From positions 40,362,001 through 40,426,000 of the forward strand of contig OU612065.1 of the NCBI GenBank assembly GCA_914767715.1: DNA of 64,000 bases, read 5' to 3'. Numbering within the stretch: the stretch's first letter is position 1; each line of letters opens with the position of its first letter. Under the pieces are notes generated by a model. It was not told where the DNA came from, ran no database searches, and saw nothing but the letters and a program-made list of their open reading frames with translations. Position numbers and translations under genes: made by a program. Positions 12,501-21,800 of the stretch are shown here, piece by piece. Source of the DNA: Membranipora membranacea (lineage: Eukaryota > Bryozoa > Gymnolaemata > Cheilostomatida > Membraniporidae).

Positions 12501-15500
12501 TCATCATGTGATGTAGCATGATTAAATACAATTGAGTAGGGCAATAAACGAATCTGTGATTACAGCAATCACAAGCAATGACCAAATGGAATTTTTTATT
12601 ATCAATAAAGAAGAAGCTTCTCTGTAGGGAATTCTCCCCAGTGATGTAATCTTTGATTTAACATAATTTGGGGAAGAAGTATAGCCCTTCCAATTAACTC
12701 TATAGATACAATACAATACAAGGGAGTGTGTTGATTCCCCAGTCATATTTGCGCTTTATATACCTATAGGGAAGTTTTGAAAGCGCTATAACCATGAGAT
12801 ATTGTTGAGTTGTCGATTGTTAAACGGTATCTATAAATCCTCACATCCTTATAATGTATTACACTACTAATAATTGCCTCATCTTATGTCAGGTTTTTCA
12901 TTCTAATCCTGCTTTTGTTTTTTAACATGGAGCCTAAGTTATTTGAATATGTGTAAACACTCTACCATACACAGAATAACTAAACATGAGAAGTTCAACA
13001 AATGCTAACATACTATCAAAGGCCGTTATATAGGTCCAAACAAGCAACAAGAATTTGATGTATGTTTGCTTAGTATTTGAGAACTTCTAACTTTAATGAT
13101 GTAAAATAAAGTCTTGACTTTCCATAACTTATTCTAAATCAAATGATACAATGATTTCAATCTCTTAGTAACATTTCACAATCTTTGAAATTTTTTACAA
13201 GCCATCTCTGCCATCTGTTTTGATAAAACCAGCCTTTCTGCGATAATAATTGATTAAAGGACACAACATCTTCAAATTGGGTTCTTTTTGAGGTACTCAA
13301 TCATTAACTAGAGGGACTACCTCCCGATTGATCAAAACTGAGACCATCCTGGTTTGTCTTGTAACTTAGATGTTTAGATACTCCCAAAAATGTCGCTTAG
13401 ACACTTCCGATCGCAAGAGCATAATAAGAATCCAAGCGCAAAAAGAATGGATAATAGAATGCCATACCTGCTCTCTTGTTCATCACAGTATATGATTAGG
13501 TCAGCGTAACGTCCTCCTATCATAGATGTGAGCACCCATGATAGAAGTAAGCTGCTTATGAAATGTGCTGTTGCCTGTAACAACGCTGTCTTATTTAACA
13601 CCAGCGACAAACTATCAGCGGGGCAACTCAACTTCTCATTCACAACTACAAAAGTAAGAATATTAATAACCAACAGTAAATAAATAAATCCATCCTGGCG
13701 GGTTTCACCGAACATTTATCGTACTTACATACAGTATTGCTCAGTCAATTCATGAACCACTGGAAAAAAATCTTCTCTTGACAGATGGATTTACCCAGGC
13801 TGTTCCCTCTCCCCCACCCACCCTCGACATCTAGGCTAATACATTGGAGTATTAGTAGGAAATCTTCTTTGGGATTTCAATTTTTGCTATTTTGTTAATG
13901 TGCTTCAATTCACTGATCAGAAGTTTATTTGTTTGTACTCGATCAATTAATCAATAATATAAGAAGGGTCATCTATAAAAAACAAAATTTGCATTGTACA
14001 TGATGCTACCAAGTTGATGATTATGAGCCAGGTAAGATTTAAGTGATTCAATGTTTATTATCATCATGTGTAGGGTAGTATTGGAATTACAGACCTTTGA
14101 AGAATGTGGCTCTGTATGCCAGAGTAACAGCAATAAGGAACGAACAGAGAATCCAGTACAGAAGGGCTGGAAGTAATCCACCAAAGAAATCTGCAAATAA
14201 GATGACAGTGAGGTTTGGCGTTTTATTTTTTTTTTATTTACTTACGCATAAGAGCAAATGAGACAGTGATTAAAATTTGAAAACAAAACTGCTTGCACAT
14301 GCTTAATAATGGTTATATTTATGATAAGAATGATAATATAAATAGCATTAGTATTGTCTCAACAAGCATATATAGCTTGAATACCTCATTGTTATTAATT
14401 TCCGCACTAAGATAGCAAGTTGGTGTGTGTTAGAGTTTATGTTGTAAGTATAGTATACACCTTGGTATCATTATTGAGACATTTTTTAGGATATCCACAC
14501 ATTCCAAGATCTGCTTTTATAATGGAGGGAGGACAACTTTGCACTGTACCTAACTTTGCAAGAGCTCAAACTTGAAAAACCCCAAAAACATGACTTGTTG
14601 CATTGCTAAGTGAGTGGTTATTAAAAAATATTTTGTTTAATTACATTATTTTGTTTTTTATTTTTTACATCTGCAGTGTAAAATTAAAATAACCATATCA
14701 TGTTAACTTGTTTGGATATTAAAAACCCAGTGTAATTTCAAAATACATTTGTAGAAAGGCATGTTTGAGTCAAAAGATTGTCACGTTAAAATCCTTCCAG
14801 CATTTCGACTTACATGCTCCAGATTACCCCCTATCTGACCTTGCCTTATCTCAGCAGCCCCATATTCGTGACCGCTGAGATAAGAATAATTTTACTTCCA
14901 TTTGCAAAAAAAGCATTCTTCTGGCGTTTGGCTCTTCGACCTGATAACCATTTGATATAGGTCTTTCTGAAGGTATCACTTCAATCAAAGCATTATTGAT
15001 TATCTGCCTGCTAAGACCAAGTGCGAACTACAAAACCACCTCTTCACACAAATTATGCACTTTGCAGGATTTGCTTGAAATTTTCCTCTCACTACTTCTA
15101 CATTAATCTTACTTCATATAGCCTAGGGTCCAATAATACACATTGTATGACCTTTTGTCAATGTCATGATGGACCGCCCTTATTTAAAATAAAAGAAATT
15201 CTGGCTGACATTTTCTTCACTACTTGGCAGTGAATATCTCTGCTCATGGGTATTTCCCAAGCATGAGGCTACTTTTCCCAGAGTCTGACTGGCAAACTCT
15301 CATACCTAGAGCAATATAGTAGGTGGCATGAATAGAAATCAATAGATATTGCAGTTTTAGTGCTCCCCTTGATTAACTTATAACACCCAAGAGCAGACAA
15401 CTCAAGCAAGATCCTGCATTGTTCTCAGACTTTCCCTAGGCCTTCGGGCAAGGGGCAAAAGTCTGGGGGGCTCAGTCTACACACAAATGGGTCTTGGTCA

Positions 15501-17053
15501 ATTTGTAAAGCACTGTGTTATCTTACCATAGATAAACTGAGCAGGATGCAGGAAATCGATGGTACCAAGCAGTAAATAAATATACAGCATACAACCTGAG
15601 GCAGCAACAGTCAGGGCTATGCTTCTCAGCGCCTGTCGATTGAAGATCTGCAATGAAAGAGTTATAACAGCACTTTTGAAAAAATGAAGCAAAAAATGGC
15701 AATATGGGAAATATGTTTGATTTGTAGTCTGATATATCCGAAGCCCTATATTTGACAGTAGCAAGGGCACTCAGTTACTATTTGGTCAAATATGTAGGGG
15801 CCTAGGCCTATCAACATGAGCTATAATTTGAGAATTACTATTTCTGAGGCCTAAATTCCTACCCAAATCAAATTGTTTAATAGACTGTCAGCAATGAACT
15901 CCCTTCATTGCTGTCAGGTTGAGACAACAATGAATATGAACAGAATAACATGATGGTGCTGGGGCTGCATCAGTCAATTATGCTTATGAAATTCTCCTTC
16001 CGAGAATTCCTGTGGCACCATCTTCCTTCCATGCATAAAAAAGTGTAAGCAAGCATGCACTTCTCCATGCCATTCTAAAATCCAACCAAAGAGTTGTTCT
16101 TGCACTCCTCGCTTGAACTAACTATGCATGTTTCGATCTAGCCTGTCTTGACAAGCTAGTTTCAATCACTGCTGACACTTCACTCCACTCAATTCACCAG
16201 TGGCGTATATTATCACTCACGGCCCACGGATTTCCGTGAGTGGCTGAATAGCTCAGTGTGTAGAGCGTCCGCCTTACAATCTTTGTTAATAAGATTGTCG
16301 TGGGTTCGAATCCCATCAAGGACAGTTTTTTTTCAAATGGGTGCTTTATAACTGGAGCATTTTTACCGTAATCTTCTACTGCTATTGAGTTGTTTTCTGA
16401 AAGTACCCAACAGCTCAGTGAGCTATTGAAATACCTCTCTGCTTGCACTATTTTGCTACCGATATGCAAAAATTTCCGTGGTGGGAGGGCGCTTAAGCGC
16501 CCCTCCCACACCCTCCCCGCCACGCCTACGGCGTGTGGATCGGGCTGCGCCCGATTATTATGCTCATCTCTGAAAAGTCAGTGAGTGAAATTTTTTAGAA
16601 TATACGCCCCTGCAATTCACTGAGACCATATATAAGCACATCAAGATAGATAGAATAGGATATATATAAAATGTCCGTTGTAATTACAGTCTGAATGTAT
16701 TGTTCTGACATTCTATAAATAGCCATCAGTATTATTATGTTTATTCTCATACATATCAGATATTCATATTGAATTGAATGAACAACAATGAAGATTAGAT
16801 TTGATTTGAGCAAGGAGTTAAAACCAAGGAGGAATAGAAGTAACTCCTTGGTTACAACATTGGAATAATGCTCACTGTCTCCAAGGAACTAGTCATCAAG
16901 TACCCTACTGCCTATTGAATGAATGAACAAGAATCACCATAACCAAAGTGAAAGGAAGGAAGAAAAGTTACAACAAATTCGATGATTAAATAAATAACAA
17001 ACCAGTCCTAGGCTACCTACCTCTCTTTTTATGTAAATCTCCACTGGTTCCAT
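3576..17053 (-). CDS. NDC1: Nucleoporin NDC1 (TMEM48), transmembrane ring nucleoporin, 14 exons
   Basis: NDC1 anchors nuclear pores in the pore membrane. Exons, 5' to 3' on the minus strand: 17053-17021, 15647-15527, 14190-14095, 13645-13468, 9285-9171, 8858-8750, 8485-8437, 7808-7676, 7021-6938, 6679-6469, 6087-6023, 5594-5483, 4007-3907, 3749-3576. All phases join, giving 526 residues (human about 674). Hydrophobic segments fill the first half. Family landmarks: FLHPAQFIYG (human IDLFHPIQW), CLNEHKWF (CLNEYHLFF), LLYQTYIAGVF (LLYHVWLCGVF), SLPGGHPKTW (SLSQPGGHPHNW), KHLWALQ (MHIWALE), DDKYGVVQ (EDRFGVVQ). The difference in length is mostly a shorter disordered linker after the GGHP block (exons 10-11). 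The gene is head-to-head with the giant coiled-coil gene; intron 4 (9286-13467) holds a nested open frame. Exon ends rest on splice consensus and homology, not transcripts. Confidence 0.93.
4114..4425. mobile_element. hAT-type MITE with 8-bp target duplication
   Basis: This 312-bp insertion lies in the last-but-one region of NDC1 introns. It begins CAGGCCGGTGCTCAAAC and ends GTTTGAGCACCCCTG, imperfect terminal inverted repeats of the CAG-gtgctcaaac type common in hAT elements. Inside the ends, copies of GTGGGCCA extend the inverted symmetry. The flanks are an exact 8-bp duplication, GTATACAA (4106-4113 and 4426-4433), the size made by hAT transposases. No open frame is present, so it is non-autonomous. 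Confidence 0.85.
4549..4933. mobile_element. TTAA-flanked MITE, copy 1 of a tandem pair
   Basis: The element begins TTAAAGGGCAACCAAGGTTT and ends with the inverted form GAAACCTTGGTTGCCCTTTAA, so it has terminal inverted repeats of about 18 bp next to TTAA. TTAA target sites are typical of piggyBac-type transposition, which is an inference here because only the flanks and ends support it. There is no coding capacity. It lies in an NDC1 intron and shares its right TTAA (4930-4933) with copy 2. Confidence 0.72.
4930..5316. mobile_element. TTAA-flanked MITE, copy 2 of a tandem pair
   Basis: This copy is closely similar to the preceding element along its full length (shared blocks include tcaaacnnnntctcattgat, gcagattgcaccttct and caactactttgagttttgc). 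The left inverted repeat is eroded (gtgcagccaaggtttc), while the right one is intact and ends in TTAA at 5313-5316. The shared central TTAA and head-to-tail order suggest either insertion into a neighbour's target site or local duplication. Confidence 0.72.
7808..8104. repeat. 36-bp minisatellite in an NDC1 intron
   Basis: About eight full or shortened copies of a 36-bp unit (core tagatatatcaccaaatgta then ccacacagacacagg) lie directly upstream, in the minus-strand sense, of the acceptor of NDC1 exon 8. Some units lack the central block, so copy lengths vary. Long open frames in both strands here (for example 7751-8023 and 7792-8016) are produced by the repeat and are not genes. Confidence 0.9.
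9560..10112 (+). mobile_element. 5'-truncated LINE (CR1/Jockey-like) 3' end
   Basis: An open frame at 9588-10022 encodes about 144 residues resembling the C-terminal end of CR1/Jockey-group LINE polyproteins: a short block like FYKARILSVLSYATPCWF, then KLERFQKLFTRIMIP, then an SLLKLEELKIHLD block. The reverse transcriptase core is missing, so the copy is 5'-truncated. After the stop comes a short 3' tail ending AATAAAGTATATATATATAT (10083-10111), a microsatellite tail of the kind LINEs of this group leave. The element sits in NDC1 intron 4, antisense to the gene. The left boundary is approximate. Confidence 0.7.
10298..10600 (+). mobile_element. tRNA-derived SINE-like element
   Basis: An A-box-like stretch (TGGCCTAGTGTT, 10308-10319) and a B-box-like stretch (GGTTTAATCCT, 10355-10365) lie 36 bases apart, as in a tRNA gene, but the sequence between does not fold into a good tRNA and a non-tRNA body follows. 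This fits a degenerate SINE. No target duplication was found and the right end is a guess. Confidence 0.4.
11063..11983 (-). CDS. Nested open frame with 21-residue repeats and two PPxY motifs, function unknown
   Basis: A 306-codon open frame lies on the same strand as NDC1 inside its intron 4. I do not recognise the family. Residues 44-148 are five tandem 21-residue repeats beginning RHAE and ending in GD or GK, alternating between two subtypes (one with QAGCQQCTKYSPLDGD, one with NNHPLQGD or similar). Weaker copies flank them at about 23-43 and 149-170. The C-terminal part has two PPxY-type motifs (GPPPSYSMAI and RPPSYLTVL), which in known proteins bind WW domains such as those of NEDD4-type ligases. 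A splice acceptor-like TTTTTAG stands just before the first ATG, so the frame could be the 3' exon of a larger gene, for example the cytoplasmic tail of a membrane protein. It may also be a chance frame opened by a coding-length (63-bp) repeat. Confidence 0.4.
   Translation of the reverse strand: MAGSTQSCQRLHTNRPKTTCRPTAMQIQADIKKNTTYNPSHGNRHAEMQAQIQRSTNNHPLQGDRHAERQAGCQQCTKYSPLDGDRHAEMQVKNKQCTNNHPLQGDRYAERQAGCQQCTKYSPLDGDRHAEIQAQIQRSTNYSPVRGKRHADVVLSSVNPNVHYKPLQGDGSRTVNFSSRQRTLAYAPSTSNEITLNEPLTVDVGERATIPVMSVVPYLYKEHTLRYNAQTRTNTLECVPRDTHSSNHQGPPPSYSMAILGTSNINNSGVDAFSHTRLGTETERPPSYLTVLTSSRNVSAVIASTV
11540..11854 (-). repeat. 63-bp tandem repeat (126-bp higher-order unit)
   Basis: There are five copies of a 63-bp unit, arranged so that alternate copies are nearly identical, which gives a 126-bp dimer. 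The unit is a multiple of three and keeps the minus-strand frame open throughout. The antisense open frame at 11534-11974 is a by-product of the same periodicity. Confidence 0.85.
12000..13467. other. Remainder of NDC1 intron 4
   Basis: No exon is supported. A plus-strand frame (12092-12373) and overlapping minus-strand frames (12400-12746), some hydrophobic, are unrecognised. The minus frames could contain an upstream exon of the PPxY open frame, but no convincing donor and acceptor pair links them. Confidence 0.35.
16198..16612. mobile_element. hAT-type MITE carrying a tRNA-derived segment
   Basis: This 415-bp element begins CAGTGGCGTATATTATCACT and ends with the inverted counterpart AATATACGCCCCTG; CACTCAC/GTGAGTG blocks extend the inverted repeat. 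An exact 8-bp duplication, CAATTCAC, flanks it (16190-16197 and 16613-16620), as expected for hAT. Near its left end is a tRNA-like stretch (about 16245-16321) with an A box (TAGCTCAGTGTG, 16249-16260) and a perfect B box (GGTTCGAATCC, 16303-16313). It lies in NDC1 intron 1. The minus-strand open frame 16194-16523, which includes the typical B-box translation GFEPTT, is not a gene. Confidence 0.85.
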
Positions 17054-18896
17054 GTCAGATTGGCTTATTGTTTATGCTTCTGGGTAGAATGAGGATTTCT
17101 CACAGAATTTAATGAAACTGGAATTATCAAAATAACAGGGGGCGAATAGTTGTGAAGAATGATGAGTTGGAAAATAATTAGAGAAACAAAAATCAAATTA
17201 GGCAGACATATTCAGCTTTTGGTTCTCCTTTTCCGAAGAGCATGTTCAAGGTTCAAGGTCATTAGTTCTGCAACAAAATTATATTCATACACCAAAATTT
17301 TCTCAAAGCACAGATTCAATACCTAATACCGAAATTATGTTGTAAGAAAGTCTCATAGTTTATGAGAAAGATTTAATTACAATAAAGATACTAGATTGTA
17401 TGAAGTTATATGAGAAAAGGGTCCACCTTTTGTACATCTTTTATATGCCCATTTACACATTGTTTATGAAGTATGTGAAATGTCCTTAGCATTTTCAGAA
17501 AAAAATTGAAATGAAAAGTCTTTCCTAGGCCTAACTAGTCCATTAGTTTAGTCGGAAATGGGTGTAAAGTCGAGTAAGCTAGTGTTTTAAGCTGAATTGC
17601 AACCCATGTCCAGGATGAGGAGCACTAGATAGAGGAAACAAACTTTGTCAAATACAGGTAGGCAGTGTCTAGTTACAGATGGGATAACGATGAGTGTAGT
17701 AGAGTAGTGTGACCAATCACAACATAAAATTGGTCTGACTTACCTTATCTAACTAAGTTGTTAATGGTATGGTATAACAGCTTAGATAGGTCAGTTTTGT
17801 GCAGTTTTCTCATCTATACTATAAAATAAGTAGGTTTCACTCATTGAATTACTATATATATGCATTATTGGAGAGGGTATCTGGTGTGTTGGTATTATTG
17901 CACTGGCTTAAGCTTCACAGACATCTATTATCTACCACCTCGTCCTCATCACTGTGTGTGACAAGGGGTTAAATGTCCAGTTTTTGAGCAGAAAATTTGT
18001 GCAGGTTTGTCTGAATTTTCACTGTCCGTGCATTTGCACACCGTCAAGTAGTATCAACTACTGAGGTCAAAATTGCAGAAGCTTACAATAAAATACTGGG
18101 GTACGATCAGCTGTTTGTTTGTACTAGGCGGCCCATTTTACTGGTTCTGAAGTGGTGAGCATTTTGATTCTGATTAAGCCGATGGTGGAGTTTGCGTTGT
18201 GCTCTAGAATTTAGATGAGTTAACACAAAGTTAAAAAGTTAAAAGTTTTGTCGAGAATGTCATTGTAATGTCACCTATATAAATTAGACTAATCTATCAC
18301 AACAACCGAAATTTTTGCACTTTCCATATTACAGGATTATCATTAAAGTTGAATGCTGGCTTTGTTTGAAATTAAGCCGTGATCCCAAAATTCCTAGGCC
18401 GTAGATAGACAACAACATCTCAGATGTCTTGTCTCACTATTCAAATACTTTCAAGTGCATTAGTGGCCAACATTTGTAGGTGCTGGAAATGTTGTTGTGC
18501 TAAAAGTGTGTCCGATAAATGGCTATCAAACACTGCCACCTGGCCATCATTTTCACCTTGTATCAATTTCAAAGTACCACTGTGACAAACCAATCGGGTT
18601 GCAAATATTGCCGCCAGATTTTTTACACACAGTGCTGTTTCTCGAGTTACTTAAGGGTTGCACATGGACGAGAAAGAACCATGTTGTATCCGCCAGTATT
18701 ATCATTTCAGCATGAATACTATAGTGTGCAAACGAGTGTGTTTATCACGTGAGTTCGGCTATTTGCCACTTACCCTAGTATGTGACTAGATTTTACATTT
18801 GGATGTTTGTTTATTTGCAGTGATATCGTCGAAGAGTGCAGTATGCTGCAATCAAAATCTCAATGAGATCGTCTCTAAATCAAGCATTCAAGTAGT
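17054..18896. promoter_or_regulatory. Shared head-to-head promoter region of NDC1 and the giant coiled-coil gene
   Basis: The two start codons point away from each other across 1.84 kb, so this interval must hold both promoters. No TATA box stands out. Upstream of the plus-strand gene, a GTGAGT donor at 18749 and a TTATTTGCAG acceptor ending at 18820 define a likely 72-bp intron in the 5' untranslated region, with the second non-coding exon part at 18821-18896. An in-frame TAA at 18876-18878 shows the coding frame does not extend upstream. Short frames at 18497-18752 are not supported as coding. Confidence 0.5.
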
Positions 18897-21800
18897 ATGG
18901 AGCAAACGGTAGGACTCAACATTAATGTTGTATTGTTTGTTTCATTATCCACTCTTTGATACCCACCTACCCTACCTTACCAATGTTATGTTACCAAATA
19001 TGAAAGTGATGACCGAAATGTTTTAGGTTGTAAAGTATTGATTGAAGTGAAATAAGAAAATTAACAAAATTGAGGGCGTCAATGAGTTTTTCCTTGGTTG
19101 ATGGTAGTGGTGCCTTATTGCAAGCCGACAATTCATTGTTACTTGTTCAATAAATGGCCACTGCAATAAAACCAATTTTTCAAATCACAGAATATTGAGA
19201 ATTAAAATGATTTGTCATAGGGCTTCCTGTAAACAACTTGTAAGGGAACAACCTGATGCTGAGTTATTTTATTTGTAAATATTCAGCCATACAATAAAGC
19301 TGGCGTAGTTGTTTTGAATAACAGCATTCATTGATCATGCCTAAAACAATGAGTATATCAGTAACTGGATAAGAAATCCACATTAAATGGAACAAGTGTA
19401 ATTCACACTAAAATGTTAAAATTTTGTTGTGTTAAGTTCAGCCAATTCCTTAGCCACTCCTATTTTCCTTATTTATAATGCTTTCGAATATGGTGCAAAC
19501 TGCTTTTATTATGATTCAGCAATTTGATAAATAACATCATGAGGGGATTTCACTTGCTAAGTCTTATAGGTTTTGACATGAAACGCCAGGGTTCCACGGA
19601 GAACTGATGGCCATATACAGTTTTTCTGAGACTAAACTAGTAATACACTAACATGCAAAGAAGCTCAGACAATGCTTTTGCGATTCCAGCATGATGTATA
19701 CTGTAGTTGTTATCTTGTTATAGACACTATCGATGGAGGCGAGGTTGACTGAGCTCAGATCTCAGATCACTGAAAAGGATAATAAGCTTAGCCAATCAGA
19801 AGAAGAGGTCATCAAACTTACTAAGAAATGTGCCGAGCTCATGACTAAAGAACTCAAATCAGGTGAAGACTAAAACATACACCGCTGTATGTAGGTATAG
19901 GCACACCATGACAGCCTATAGCCTCGCATGCAGCCTACTGTATGTAGGTATAGACCATGACGGCCTATTACAGACTATAATAGGCTTGTCAGTTTGCCCG
20001 CTGGGTACGTATATATGTATACATGTATTTATGTTACTGCAATAATGATAACATAAGGCTTAGCACAGTCAGAAGAAATTATGTGTTATTATGTCTTATG
20101 AAAAAGTAACAAATGTTATACGACTTATGAGTGGATGGCTCGAATTGCTGCTAGACTTACTTCAATATTTTTGTGGCAAGAAGATCATCACAATATACAA
20201 CATCGGTAAAGATGATCTTAGTGGCTGTTTTGTGGCATTGTTCAAGCTGAATTTTGCTGATTAACTTCACCATGCTGGATAGGCGTAAGAAGAAAAAATG
20301 TTTCAGATTAGAAAGGTAAAAAATTCAGCAGATTTCATGCCCATCTGTTGCTTCATATGTGGCAAGGCTGGATGAAAAACACCCTCAATAGCTCGTAATA
20401 ACTTGCCTTGCATTATGGTTCCAAGTACCGACACTTACTGTATGTGTTGTACCCGTTTTGACATAGTTAACCAGCACATCCTTTTCAGTTCAAAGTTCAT
20501 GCTGCGTAGAACATCTTCTCAATATTGGTTTTGGAGGGGGAGGGGGTGTCGGCTAGCAAAATAACATTACAATATGTACAATATGTACAATTGGTATTAT
20601 AATTATTTATTTGATGTCTGTAGGAGGCGATGGTGACAGCTGGTCTCTGGGTAGTGCTGGTAGTTTTGCAGAATCTGATTCTGTTGAGATCCGATCTCTA
20701 AAAGAGAAACTCATAAAACTAAAACAGAATGAGGAGCTGCTCAAAACTCAGCTGGAGGTCCTACAGTCTACTATACAAATCATGAGTGAGTGAGAGACCG
20801 AAAACTTTGAAATCTTTAAGTGTTCAAATATGCATATAGTCTAATATCTGTGAATGGACAGTCAATTTAAAACTCTGACTAGTTCATCGCCCCAGACCAG
20901 TCCTTAGCCTGTGTCCCTTTACGTTATTCAGTCCATCCTGAGGATATAGAGGAGCGTGAGAAGAAACTGGAGAAGGAAGTCTCAGAACTCGAGCTACAGA
21001 GAGATGAGCTACTAGTTACTAATCTACAGATGAAAACAGGCATATCTGAGGTAGATAAAATACTAATTGTACCCTCTGTGGTTTCAGCAGCGGATTGTTA
21101 GAGTAATTTGAAGGAACTCACAGAAAGATGCTAAAGGTCAAAATAAATTATCATTTATGATTAGTAACCCAAATCGATGATTTTTTAAACAATCAATTGA
21201 TGATTCTTCACAGAAAAACAATTTGTTTATTTTTACAATTGTTAAAACCATGTGTATTGCAATCTGGTTTTGATTCACATACCTAACAATTTTGGCACCC
21301 AGGTGGATGATTTGAAAACAGAAATGAAAAAGCTGAGGGAATCAGATGAGAGGAAAACTGGAGTTATAGAGGAACTGCATGAGAAGCTGGAAAAGTTTGG
21401 TGAACAGAATTCTGTACTTCTGGAATCTCTACAGGAGACAGAATCAGCTGAGCAGAGCCTGAGAGATTCTCTGACTCGTATCCACAGCTCTGATAATGTC
21501 AGCGAGTTAGCCGCCGCTGCTGCCATAACACCTGATGAGATAAAGAAGTACCGGGATAAGGAGACTCACTATCTACACAGGCTCGACAGCATGGAGGAGA
21601 AAGATAAAAGGTTTGAGATGTGATGTGATAGCTGACCAAAAATATGTTGAGCTGAGCGATTGATGTCATATTTGTCTCAGATAATGGATGTTTTTGACCC
21701 TTGCTGTTGAGAATATTCCTCTGGCCTCCACCAAGCGAACATATTTTGTTTAGGAAATCTGTTTGTTTTATGCGTGATTTCTGTTACATCCTGTCAAAAT

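Noticed and set aside
13374-13467. Extension of NDC1 exon 4 into a longer hydrophobic frame
   Set aside because: Homology with human NDC1 (CLNEYHLFF) is continued exactly by exon 5 at 9285 when exon 4 ends at 13468, so the extra hydrophobic residues are intron read-through.
16245-16321. tRNA gene with good A and B boxes
   Set aside because: The anticodon arm does not pair properly, there is extra sequence between the boxes, and the whole piece lies inside a hAT-type MITE with target duplications. It is annotated as part of that element.
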